Shown here one piece after another: positions 36,142-44,923 of a stretch of 64,000 nt of DNA. The notes beneath the pieces were generated by a model. The model saw nothing but the letters and a program-made list of their open reading frames with translations, made no database searches and had not been told where the DNA came from. The stretch covers positions 481,001-545,000 of the forward strand of contig NZ_CP058990.1 in NCBI RefSeq assembly GCF_019021925.1. The letters run 5' to 3'. Position 1 is the first letter of the stretch. Every line of letters begins with the position of its first letter. The position numbers and the translations under genes were made by a program. The stretch is from Cellulophaga sp. HaHaR_3_176 (GTDB lineage Bacteria > Bacteroidota > Bacteroidia > Flavobacteriales > Flavobacteriaceae).

Positions 36142-37272
36142 TTGAAATTTACATTAAAGCATAGCGACCCGCACAGTAAGGCAAGAGCCGGAGAAATAAT
36201 TACAGATCACGGAAAAATAGAAACACCTATTTTTATGCCAGTTGGTACAGTGGCATCTGTAAAAGGAGTGCATCAAAAAGAATTAAAAGAAGAAATTAAT
36301 CCTGATATAATTTTAGGAAACACTTACCATTTATATTTAAGGCCCAAAACTCATATTATAGAGAAAGCAGGTGGGCTTCATAAATTTATGGGTTGGGATC
36401 GAAATATTTTAACCGATAGTGGTGGTTACCAAGTATATTCTCTTTCAGGTAGAAGAAAAATAAAAGAAGAAGGTGTTAAGTTTAAATCACATATTGATGG
36501 TTCGTATCATGTATTTACACCAGAAAATGTGATGGAAATTCAGCGTAGCATTGGAGCCGATATAATTATGGCTTTTGATGAGTGTACGCCTTATCCTTGC
36601 GATTATAAGTATGCGCAGCGTTCTATGCATATGACACATAGGTGGTTAGAGCGTTGTATAAAGCATTTAGAAAAAACACCATTAAAATACGATTACAGTC
36701 AAACTTTTTTTCCTATTGTTCAAGGATCTACGTATAAAGATTTAAGAAGACAATCTGCAGAATATATAGCAGGAGTAGGGGCAGAAGGTAATGCAATTGG
36801 TGGTTTATCTGTAGGTGAGCCAGCAGAAGAAATGTATGCAATGACTGAAGTTGTTTGTGAGATTTTGCCAGAAGACAAGCCTCGTTATTTAATGGGGGTA
36901 GGTACACCTATTAATATTTTAGAAAACATAGCCTTAGGTATTGATATGTTCGATTGTGTAATGCCAACTCGTAATGCTCGAAATGGTATGTTGTTTACAG
37001 CGCATGGTACTATCAATATTAAAAATAAAAAATGGGAAGATGATTTTTCTCCTATTGATGATATGGCTTTAACTTTTGTAGATACTGAGTATTCTAAAGC
37101 ATATTTACGCCATTTATTTGCTGCTAACGAATATTTAGGAAAACAAATAGCTACGATACATAACCTAGGTTTTTACCTGTGGTTAACTCGTGAAGCTAGA
37201 AAGCAAATTTTAGCAGGTACTTTTTACGATTGGAAAAATAAAATGGTAAAACAAATGGATAAAAGACTGTAG
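36142..37272 (+). CDS. tgt: queuine tRNA-ribosyltransferase
   Basis: Tgt exchanges the wobble guanine of certain tRNAs for a queuine precursor. The 376-residue protein has the catalytic aspartates Asp92 (TDSGGYQ), Asp146 (AFDECTP) and Asp271 (DCVMPTRNARNG), plus GGLSVGE. It starts at TTG because MKFTLKHSDPHSKARAG is the conserved N-terminus and no ATG is nearby. The zinc-site cysteines CxCxxC expected between residues 300 and 325 are absent, while His340 (ATIHNLGFY) remains. The LptF/G permease gene overlaps its stop (TAGTG). Confidence 0.94.
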   Translation: MKFTLKHSDPHSKARAGEIITDHGKIETPIFMPVGTVASVKGVHQKELKEEINPDIILGNTYHLYLRPKTHIIEKAGGLHKFMGWDRNILTDSGGYQVYSLSGRRKIKEEGVKFKSHIDGSYHVFTPENVMEIQRSIGADIIMAFDECTPYPCDYKYAQRSMHMTHRWLERCIKHLEKTPLKYDYSQTFFPIVQGSTYKDLRRQSAEYIAGVGAEGNAIGGLSVGEPAEEMYAMTEVVCEILPEDKPRYLMGVGTPINILENIALGIDMFDCVMPTRNARNGMLFTAHGTINIKNKKWEDDFSPIDDMALTFVDTEYSKAYLRHLFAANEYLGKQIATIHNLGFYLWLTREARKQILAGTFYDWKNKMVKQMDKRL

Positions 37273-38354
37273 TGTTGACCATCTTAGATAGATACATATT
37301 AAAAAGGTATTTAATTACATTTTCTGTAATGCTAATGCTATTTATTCCTATAGGAATAATGATTCATTTGGCAGAGCAAATAGGTAAAATGCAAGATAAT
37401 GAAGCTCCCTTAAATGAAGTTTTAGTTTATTTAGGTAACTTTTCAATTACTATCGGTAATGTATTATTACCAATTTTTCTATTTTTATCTGTAATATTTT
37501 TCACTTCTAAATTAGCTGGTAATACAGAAATTGTAGCCATGCTTAGTTCGGGTATATCATATAATCGATTTTTAAGACCGTATTTAATTGGTGCTTCTAT
37601 TGTAGCTGTATTTATGTTTGTTATGGGTATGTTTATTGTGCCAAATGCAAGTATAGGCTTTAATGAATTTCAATATAAATACCTTAAAAAAGGAAGACAA
37701 GACCGGGTCACTGATAATATTTTTAACCAACTCAACGAAAAAGACTTTTTATATGTAAGTAGGTTTGAGCCATCTAGAGATATAGGTTATAATTTTACCA
37801 TGGAACATTTTAATGATGATAATATTTTAGAATATAAATTATCAGCAGCACATATTAGGTGGATTCCTGCTGACAGTTTATACCGATTGACCTCGTATGT
37901 AAAAAGAACATTAAAAGGAGAAACGGAAATCGTAGAAACTAAAAAAAGGTTAGATACTGTTTTTCAATTTAAAATAAATGACCTAACACCTGTTTCGTAT
38001 ATAGCTGAAACAAAAAATTTATTTGAGCTAAATGAATTTATTGATAACCAAAAGCGAAAAGGAGCTTCAAATATTAATAGTTATGTGCTCGTGAAATATA
38101 AACGTTGGGCTTTACCAATTACAGCATTTATACTTACATTTATTGCAGTAGCTGTTTCTTCTCAGAAAAAAAGAGGAGGAATGGGGGTTAATCTCGCATT
38201 CGGAATTTTAGTAGCTTTTGTATACATATTTTTTGATAGAGTTTTTGGAACCTTAGCAGAGCAATCTGGTTTTTCACCATTTTTAGCTGTTATTTTTCCT
38301 AACTTATTATTTGGAATACTTGGTTTTTTCTTGATTCAAAAAGCCAAACGTTAG
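37272..38354 (+). CDS. LptF/LptG-family lipopolysaccharide export permease
   Basis: This 360-residue protein has three N-terminal and three C-terminal membrane helices with a large periplasmic domain between them, the YjgP/YjgQ (LptF/G) fold. Its start ILDRYILKRYL and NTEIVAMLSSGISYNRFLRP match the family. It would extract lipopolysaccharide from the inner membrane together with LptB. The start codon is GTG at 37272, overlapping the last base of the tgt stop. LptF and LptG cannot be told apart here. Confidence 0.9.
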   Translation: MLTILDRYILKRYLITFSVMLMLFIPIGIMIHLAEQIGKMQDNEAPLNEVLVYLGNFSITIGNVLLPIFLFLSVIFFTSKLAGNTEIVAMLSSGISYNRFLRPYLIGASIVAVFMFVMGMFIVPNASIGFNEFQYKYLKKGRQDRVTDNIFNQLNEKDFLYVSRFEPSRDIGYNFTMEHFNDDNILEYKLSAAHIRWIPADSLYRLTSYVKRTLKGETEIVETKKRLDTVFQFKINDLTPVSYIAETKNLFELNEFIDNQKRKGASNINSYVLVKYKRWALPITAFILTFIAVAVSSQKKRGGMGVNLAFGILVAFVYIFFDRVFGTLAEQSGFSPFLAVIFPNLLFGILGFFLIQKAKR

Positions 38355-38394
38355 CTTAAGCTTTATTTTATGGGTTTTAATCTATTATATAAAG

Positions 38395-39288
38395 ATGACA
38401 GATAAGGTTAAAAATTATATTCACTTACATTTTATAGTGTTTATATGGGGGTTTACTGCCGTATTAGGTAAGTTAATAACTTTAGACTCTGTACCCTTAG
38501 TCTGGTATAGAATGTTAATTGCGGTACTATTAACTTACATCTTTATTAAAGTTAAAAAAATTTCTTTAAAAATTTCACCAAAAAAAATAGCTACGATGGC
38601 TATTGTTGGGGCTGTAATAGCTTTACATTGGTTTACTTTTTTTCAAGCTATAAAAATTTCTAATGTTTCTGTAGCATTAGCGACCCTCTCGACAGGAGCA
38701 TTCTTTACAGCATTACTAGAGCCTATTATATATAAACGCAAAGTAATTGCTTATGAAATATTTTTTGGCTTAATCGTAATTTTTGGGCTCTACATTATTT
38801 TTAAAGTAGAAACAGAATATGCCGAAGGAATAATAATGGCATTAATTTCTGCTTTTTTAGCGGCTATTTTTTCGTTAATGAATGGTAAGTTGATTCAAAC
38901 CGACAAGCCAAGTGTAATCTCTTTTTATGAACTTTTATCAGGTGTAGCTTGTATCACTATTTACTTGCTATTTAGTAAAGGCTTTACTACCGATTTTTTT
39001 ACTGTTTCTCAAAACGATTGGATTTATTTATTTATTCTCGCATCAATATGTACAACTTATGCTTTTATAGCGTCTATAAAAGTTATGAAGTTTTTAACGC
39101 CTTATACAGTAATGCTAACAACAAACTTAGAGCCTGTTTACGGAATCATTTTAGCGTTTATTTTTCTAGGAGATAGTGAAAAAATGAACCCATTATTTTA
39201 TCTTGGTGCTTTTATTATATTAAGTACAGTGATAGCCAATGGTTTACTTAAGAATAAAGGAAGATTAAAAAAATCAAGTAGGAGCTAG
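38395..39288 (+). CDS. EamA/DMT-family transporter
   Basis: This 297-residue membrane protein has ten predicted helices in two repeats of five (FIVFIWGFTAVLGKLI and ALISAFLAAIFSLMNGKLI begin the two halves), the drug/metabolite transporter fold. These proteins export amino acids or other metabolites; no substrate can be assigned. It starts 40 bases after the LptF/G gene on the same strand and may share its transcript. Confidence 0.88.
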   Translation: MTDKVKNYIHLHFIVFIWGFTAVLGKLITLDSVPLVWYRMLIAVLLTYIFIKVKKISLKISPKKIATMAIVGAVIALHWFTFFQAIKISNVSVALATLSTGAFFTALLEPIIYKRKVIAYEIFFGLIVIFGLYIIFKVETEYAEGIIMALISAFLAAIFSLMNGKLIQTDKPSVISFYELLSGVACITIYLLFSKGFTTDFFTVSQNDWIYLFILASICTTYAFIASIKVMKFLTPYTVMLTTNLEPVYGIILAFIFLGDSEKMNPLFYLGAFIILSTVIANGLLKNKGRLKKSSRS

Positions 39289-39307
39289 TCATCCCTATAT
39301 AAAGTTT

Positions 39308-39315
39308 TATATTTG
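39308..39315 (+). promoter_or_regulatory. -7 promoter element of accA
   Basis: TATATTTG (TAnnTTTG) lies 30 bases upstream of the accA ATG at 39346. Confidence 0.5.
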
Positions 39316-39345
39316 TCAGCATATTTAAATTAAACAGGAATACTC

Positions 39346-40299
39346 ATGGAATATTTAGAATTTGAACTTCCCATTAAAGAATTAGAAGAACAATTAGATA
39401 AGTGCATGATTATTGGGGAGGAGAGTGACGTTGATGTTACGGAAACCTGTAAGCAAATAGAGAAAAAATTACTCGAAACCAGAAAAGAGATATATAAGAA
39501 TCTTACCGCTTGGCAAAGAGTTCAACTTTCTAGACACCCAAACAGACCTTATACATTAGATTATATTAACGCTATTTGTGGAGATACTTTTTTAGAGCTA
39601 CACGGAGATAGAGGTGTTAAAGATGATAAAGCCATGATTGGTGGTTTAGGGAAAATTAAAGATCAAAGCTTTATGTTTATTGGTCAACAGAAAGGGTATA
39701 ATACAAAAACACGTCAGTACCGAAACTTCGGTATGGCTAATCCTGAAGGATACCGAAAAGCATTACGATTAATGAAATCTGCAGAGAAATTTAATATTCC
39801 TGTAGTTTGTTTTATTGATACTCCAGGTGCTTATGCTGGTATTGAAGCAGAAGAACGCGGACAAGGTGAGGCTATTGCTCGTAATATCCTTGAGATGACA
39901 CGTTTGAAAGTGCCAATCATTGTTGTGATTATTGGTGAAGGGGCTTCAGGTGGTGCATTAGGTATAGGAGTAGGAGATAAAGTTTTGATGTTAGAGAATA
40001 CATGGTATTCTGTAATCTCTCCAGAATCTTGTTCTTCTATTTTATGGAGAAGCTGGGAATACAAAGAAGTTGCAGCAGAAGCGTTAAAACTTACTGCTAC
40101 TGATATGAAAAAGCTAAAACTTATTGATGAAATTGTGAGAGAACCAGCAGGAGGTGCTCATAGTTATAGAGATAAAACTTTTGAGATAGTGAAAAACAAA
40201 ATAGAGTCTCATTTTGAGGATTTAAAAAAGTTATCACCAAAAGAATTGATAAAAACAAGAATGGAAAAATACGCTAACATGGGTGTATTTAACGGTTAA
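39346..40299 (+). CDS. accA: acetyl-CoA carboxylase carboxyltransferase subunit alpha
   Basis: AccA with AccD transfers carboxyl from biotin to acetyl-CoA, making malonyl-CoA for fatty-acid synthesis. The 317-residue protein has the characteristic N-terminus ([16 protein letters not shown]), [40 protein letters not shown] and [15 protein letters not shown], which form the CoA-binding crotonase fold. It is alone, with a promoter and a terminator of its own; accD is elsewhere. Confidence 0.97.
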   Translation: MEYLEFELPIKELEEQLDKCMIIGEESDVDVTETCKQIEKKLLETRKEIYKNLTAWQRVQLSRHPNRPYTLDYINAICGDTFLELHGDRGVKDDKAMIGGLGKIKDQSFMFIGQQKGYNTKTRQYRNFGMANPEGYRKALRLMKSAEKFNIPVVCFIDTPGAYAGIEAEERGQGEAIARNILEMTRLKVPIIVVIIGEGASGGALGIGVGDKVLMLENTWYSVISPESCSSILWRSWEYKEVAAEALKLTATDMKKLKLIDEIVREPAGGAHSYRDKTFEIVKNKIESHFEDLKKLSPKELIKTRMEKYANMGVFNG

Positions 40300-40322
40300 T
40301 AGCATTTTTATCATTAGAATAT

Positions 40323-40355
40323 AAAATCTGAAGTGTTAAACCTTCAGATTTTTTT
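40323..40355 (+). terminator. terminator after accA
   Basis: Stem AAAATCTGAAG (40323-40333) with CTTCAGATTTT (40342-40352), followed by T's. Confidence 0.85.
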
Positions 40356-40466
40356 TGTTGTCAACATAAAATTGTAACTTATTAACAATGAAATTGTTGA
40401 TGAACTGTGAACATCGAATATTAATTTTTAATGTTAACTGAGCGTTAATTACATACTTTCGTAGTT

Positions 40467-42017
40467 ATGGATAGACCTAGCCCAATTGCTGGACATAAGA
40501 TAGATAAATCAAATATTATTAACCTAGAGAGAGGTAAAATACCACCTCAGGCTATTGATTTAGAGGAGGTTGTGATTGGAGCAATGATGATCGACAAGAA
40601 AGGTATTGATGAAGTTATCGATATTTTACACCCAGATGTTTTTTATAAAGATGCGCATAAATTTATTTTTGAAGCAATCTTTAAATTATTTGAAACCTCT
40701 GAACCTGTCGATTTATTAACGGTTTCGAGCCAATTAAAAAAGGATGGTAAGTTAGAAGCTGCTGGAGGTGATTTTTACTTGATAAAATTGACTCAAAAAG
40801 TAGCATCTTCTGCGCATATTGAGTTTCATGCACGTATTATTTTACAGAAGTTTATTCAGCGTAGTCTAATTAAAATTTCAAATGAAATTATTCAAGATGC
40901 ATACGATGAAAGTACTGATGTTTTTGATTTATTAGATACAGCAGAATCTAAATTATATGATGTTACACAAGGTAACTTAAAACGTTCTGCAGAAACTGCT
41001 CAAAATTTAGTAATTCAGGCTAAAAAGAGAATAGAAGAAATTGCAAATAAAGAAGGTTTAAGTGGTGTGCCTTCAGGTTTTGATAAGGTAGATAAACTTA
41101 CATCAGGTTGGCAACCAAGTGATTTAATTATTATAGCAGCACGTCCTGGTATGGGTAAAACAGCCCTTACGTTATCTATGGCACGTAACATGGCTGTAAA
41201 TTCTAATATTCCAGTTGCCTTTTTCTCATTAGAGATGTCCTCTGTTCAGTTAATTACTCGTTTAATATCATCTGAAACAGGTTTGTCTTCAGAAAAATTG
41301 AGAACAGGTAAATTAGAAAAGCATGAATGGGAGCAATTAAATGTGAAAGTTAAAACACTTGAAAAGGCTCCATTATTTATTGATGATACTCCGTCACTTT
41401 CTATTTTTGACCTTAGAGCAAAAGCAAGACGTTTAGCTTCTCAGCATGGTATAAAAATGATCATGATTGATTATTTGCAATTAATGACAGCTGGTGGTTC
41501 TCAAAAAGGAGGAGGGAATCGTGAACAAGAAATTTCTACAATTTCTAGAAACTTAAAAGCATTAGCAAAAGAATTAAGTGTGCCTGTTATAGCACTTTCA
41601 CAACTTTCTCGTGCGGTTGAAACAAGGGGTGGTACAAAAAGACCATTACTTTCTGACCTTAGGGAATCTGGAGCAATTGAGCAAGATGCCGATATTGTTT
41701 CATTTATTTATAGGCCAGAATATTATAAAATTGATGAATGGGATGATGATGAAAGATCACCAACAGCTGGGCAGGGTGAATTTATTGTAGCTAAGCATAG
41801 AAATGGTGGTTTAGAGAATATAAGATTGAAGTTTATCGGTAACCAAGGTAAGTTTGATAACCTTGATGATTTTGATTCTCCATTCGAGTACCAATCGAAA
41901 ATGAATGAAAATGAAGATAATCCATTTGTAACTAAAAATCTGCCAAATGCAGACCAAGCTTTTGGAAGTTCGATGAATGATACACCTGATTTTGATGATA
42001 ACGATGTGCCTTTTTAA
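40467..42017 (+). CDS. dnaB: replicative DNA helicase
   Basis: DnaB unwinds DNA at the replication fork as a hexamer. The 516-residue protein has an N-terminal helical domain (PPQAIDLEEVVIGAMMID), a linker helix and the RecA-like domain: Walker A ARPGMGKTAL, Walker B IMIDYLQLMT, and the arginine-finger region FIYRPEYY. The length is normal and no intein is present. A terminator follows. Confidence 0.97.
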   Translation: MDRPSPIAGHKIDKSNIINLERGKIPPQAIDLEEVVIGAMMIDKKGIDEVIDILHPDVFYKDAHKFIFEAIFKLFETSEPVDLLTVSSQLKKDGKLEAAGGDFYLIKLTQKVASSAHIEFHARIILQKFIQRSLIKISNEIIQDAYDESTDVFDLLDTAESKLYDVTQGNLKRSAETAQNLVIQAKKRIEEIANKEGLSGVPSGFDKVDKLTSGWQPSDLIIIAARPGMGKTALTLSMARNMAVNSNIPVAFFSLEMSSVQLITRLISSETGLSSEKLRTGKLEKHEWEQLNVKVKTLEKAPLFIDDTPSLSIFDLRAKARRLASQHGIKMIMIDYLQLMTAGGSQKGGGNREQEISTISRNLKALAKELSVPVIALSQLSRAVETRGGTKRPLLSDLRESGAIEQDADIVSFIYRPEYYKIDEWDDDERSPTAGQGEFIVAKHRNGGLENIRLKFIGNQGKFDNLDDFDSPFEYQSKMNENEDNPFVTKNLPNADQAFGSSMNDTPDFDDNDVPF

Positions 42018-42043
42018 AAGCATAATTTAAATGAATTATAATA

Positions 42044-42085
42044 AAAAGTCTAAAAGCTAATACTAAGCTTTTAGGCTTTTCTTTT
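42044..42085 (+). terminator. terminator after dnaB
   Basis: Stem AAAAGTCTAAAAGCT with AGCTTTTAGGCTTTT (one G-U pair) followed by T's. Confidence 0.8.
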
Positions 42086-42166
42086 TTAAGAGTACTAGTT
42101 TTATTTCTTTTAAATCGCTCTTGATTATTTCTTTTATCTTTGAGATAGCACATTGATTAGAATTCT

Positions 42167-43429
42167 ATGAAAAAACACATTTTTATTTTTATCTTTTTTT
42201 TCATTTTCTGTAAAGTATCTGCTTCAGTACTTCTTATTCCCATGGATTCGGAAACTCAAAAAAATCATTTAAAAGCATACGGAATTACGTATTGGGTACT
42301 TACCAAGCAACAAAAAGTGCAATGGCTTTTAAATTATAGAGGAGGCTCGTTTTTATTACCAGACAGCGAGAGCATCAGAAAAGAATGCCAGATTAGAGGC
42401 GTTTCATTTGAGATTTTGTCAGATGGGGAAGCCAGTTCTATTTTAAGTGAAATAGCAAGTCCATCAAAAAATCAAGAAGCTGTGATTTTAGAAAAAGCAC
42501 CTAAAATTGCAGTATATACACCTAATGGTAAATTACCTTGGGATGATGCTGTTACTATGGTTTTAACTTACGCAGAAATACCATATGATAAAGTATATGA
42601 TGAAGAGGTTTTAGAAGATAAGCTAGCTCTTTATGATTGGTTACACTTGCATCACGAAGATTTTACTGGACAATATGGTAAATTTTATGGAGCTTACAAG
42701 GCAGCGCCTTGGTATTTAGAAAGTAAAAAAGAAGCAGAAGACTTAGCCAATAAATTAGGGTATGGTAAAGTATCAGAAGAAAAAAGAGCTGTAGCTTTAA
42801 AAATTAGAAACTATGTTATTGGCGGTGGTTTTATGTTTGCAATGTGCTCTGCTACGGATAGTTTTGATATTGCATTATCGGCTTCTGATGGAGTAGATAT
42901 TTGTGAAACTATGTTTGATGGTGATCCTTCAGAGGCTAATTATCAGTCTAAACTGGATTATTCTAGAACATTTGCTTTTACAGATTTTACTTTAGAGCGT
43001 AATCCGTTACAATATGAATTCTCTTCAATTGATATGACAAGAAAGAGAAATATAGGTAAAGAGTCTGATTACTTCAGTTTAATGGATTTTTCAGCAAAAT
43101 GGGATCCGATACCAACAATGTTATGTCAAAACCATACCTCATTAGTAAAAGGGTTTATGGGGCAAACAACTTCTTTTGAGAGAGAGGCTGTTAAATCTAC
43201 AGTTTTGGTTTTAGGGGAGAATAAAATAAATGGAGAAGCAAGGTACATTCACGGCATTAAAGGAAAAGGTTTTTTTACCTTCTATGGAGGTCATGATCCT
43301 GAAGATTATCAACATAGAGTTGGAGATCCAAAAACAGAATTAGAACTTCATCCTACATCACCAGGATATAGGCTAATTTTAAATAATGTTCTGTTTCCTG
43401 CGGCAAAGAAGAAAAAGCAAAAAACTTAA
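42167..43429 (+). CDS. secreted conserved protein, often labelled asparagine synthetase B
   Basis: This 420-residue protein has a signal peptide (MKKHIFIFIFFFIFCKVSAS). The centre, KIAVYTPNGKLPWDDAVTMVL and YDWLHLHHEDFTGQYG, looks like a Rossmann-type domain, possibly related to class I glutamine amidotransferases. I find no asparagine-synthase ATP-pyrophosphatase domain, so the common database label does not match what is visible. IGGGFMFAMCSATDSFDIALS and YGGHDPEDYQH look strongly conserved. It stands alone between two hairpins. A -7 like TATCTTTG is at 42135-42142. Function unknown. Confidence 0.65.
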   Translation: MKKHIFIFIFFFIFCKVSASVLLIPMDSETQKNHLKAYGITYWVLTKQQKVQWLLNYRGGSFLLPDSESIRKECQIRGVSFEILSDGEASSILSEIASPSKNQEAVILEKAPKIAVYTPNGKLPWDDAVTMVLTYAEIPYDKVYDEEVLEDKLALYDWLHLHHEDFTGQYGKFYGAYKAAPWYLESKKEAEDLANKLGYGKVSEEKRAVALKIRNYVIGGGFMFAMCSATDSFDIALSASDGVDICETMFDGDPSEANYQSKLDYSRTFAFTDFTLERNPLQYEFSSIDMTRKRNIGKESDYFSLMDFSAKWDPIPTMLCQNHTSLVKGFMGQTTSFEREAVKSTVLVLGENKINGEARYIHGIKGKGFFTFYGGHDPEDYQHRVGDPKTELELHPTSPGYRLILNNVLFPAAKKKKQKT

Positions 43430-43449
43430 TAATAGTTTCAATATAAATT

Positions 43450-43489
43450 AAAACCCGTTAGTAAAGCATTTGCCTTAGTAACGGGTTTT
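43450..43489. terminator. bidirectional terminator between convergent genes
   Basis: Stem AAAACCCGTTA (43450-43460) with TAACGGGTTTT (43479-43489). A/T-runs on both sides serve the secreted-protein gene on the plus strand and the DUF4374 gene on the minus strand. Confidence 0.75.
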
Positions 43490-43541
43490 AAAAGTAATCT
43501 TATTTTTTAGGGAGCTTATCAATTAAGCCATAGGTTTACTT

Positions 43542-44903
43542 TTAAAAAGCACCTATAAAATGGCTGCCAGCAACGTTTATTAATTCAGCACCTTTTGTTA
43601 CTTCACCAGTTTCAGTTTCTACAATATAAATATTTCCATTCTGGCCTACAGCACCTTGAGTAAGATAAATTTCAGTACCATCTACTACAAAACCTTGGTA
43701 TTGGAATAAATAGAAATCAGGGTCATAAGGTATGGCATCAATTTTTACAGCTGTTTTAGCATTTAAATCTACTAATGCAAAAAAACCTTGAGCACCAGCT
43801 ACACCCTCTGTTGATCCATCATGGCGATAAGCTAATACAGCTTTACCGTTTGCAGCAGGTCTCCAAGCTAAAATATATGCTCCTTCTATACCTAAAGCAT
43901 CGTCTAGATTAAAATCGTAAGCATCATCATAGCTGTTGTCAGCGTTAATCTTTAAGATGTGAGAGCCTTCAGGGTCATTTTGGTTGGCTTGATAAACACT
44001 TCCTTCGTAAAGAAAAGAATTAATGCTGCGATAACCATTAGTATCTCCATAACCAACTGTTGAAGTAATTACAGATGGGTTTAATAAAGAAGGGTAGTCT
44101 AATACAATTGTTTTAGAACCTAAAATTTCAAAATCACTATCACTTTCTGCAGTAGCAGGGTCAACTTTACTTAAACGAGCGCCTATATATAATTTATCTC
44201 CAGCAGCGTTTAAAGTTGGCATATCTATTCTTGAAATATAATATCCGTTAGCTTCTTCTTCTCCTGATAAAGGGACACTATGTTCTTGAAATTCTTTTAT
44301 AGAAGAGTTGGTTAAATCTAAAGTAACTATGCCAATGGTAGCTTCTGTACGGGTATATTTGTTGCTTTCATCAAACTCATTTTCCGTAGAAACATATACA
44401 GCAGCACCTGTCTGATCTCCATCAAATAATTTTATCCATCTTGGAGCAGTTCCTACGTAAGGAGCAATACTTACCTCTGAACCTGTTGGAGTAAAAGTTT
44501 GTCCACCTTCTACAGTATATTTAGTGTAGTTACCACCTGTATCACCAGCATAGCTAATATTAAATATAGTATTACCATCTTCAGAAGATTGTAATCTAGC
44601 CGTTCTATTAGAGGGTGCGATAAACCCATTCTCAAAAGGAGCTATAGATACGGTCGGGTCTTTTGCATCATCACTAGTTACGGAGTAAATTAAAGTTCCT
44701 CCATTACCATCGCCGGGAGTATCTCCCATTTTAGCACCTGCAACTGTAATCCATCTAGGTTCCTCTTCAGTAATTGGTTCTTGGGTTTCAGGTAAATCCG
44801 TTACAGGAGTAGTATCTGTGTCATCACTGCTACAAGCTGTCATTAAACCTGCAGTTAATAATATTGTAGCAAAAGTTTTAAGATTTAAAAATGTTCGTTT
44901 CAT
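43542..44903 (-). CDS. DUF4374 lipoprotein
   Basis: This 453-residue lipoprotein (signal ending LLTAGLMTAC, then SSDDTD) is beta-rich with repeated segments of the DUF4374 type (RWITVAGAKMGD, APRWIKLFDGD, ILAWRPAANGKAVLAYRHDG). DUF4374 proteins occur beside TonB-dependent receptors in Bacteroidetes, often in iron-related loci, and probably bind the cargo or help the receptor. It lies 20 bases downstream of the TonB receptor gene on the same strand, so the pair is one operon. Confidence 0.85.
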   Translation of the reverse strand: MKRTFLNLKTFATILLTAGLMTACSSDDTDTTPVTDLPETQEPITEEEPRWITVAGAKMGDTPGDGNGGTLIYSVTSDDAKDPTVSIAPFENGFIAPSNRTARLQSSEDGNTIFNISYAGDTGGNYTKYTVEGGQTFTPTGSEVSIAPYVGTAPRWIKLFDGDQTGAAVYVSTENEFDESNKYTRTEATIGIVTLDLTNSSIKEFQEHSVPLSGEEEANGYYISRIDMPTLNAAGDKLYIGARLSKVDPATAESDSDFEILGSKTIVLDYPSLLNPSVITSTVGYGDTNGYRSINSFLYEGSVYQANQNDPEGSHILKINADNSYDDAYDFNLDDALGIEGAYILAWRPAANGKAVLAYRHDGSTEGVAGAQGFFALVDLNAKTAVKIDAIPYDPDFYLFQYQGFVVDGTEIYLTQGAVGQNGNIYIVETETGEVTKGAELINVAGSHFIGAF

Positions 44904-44923
44904 TTTCGGTGTTATTTAAATGA

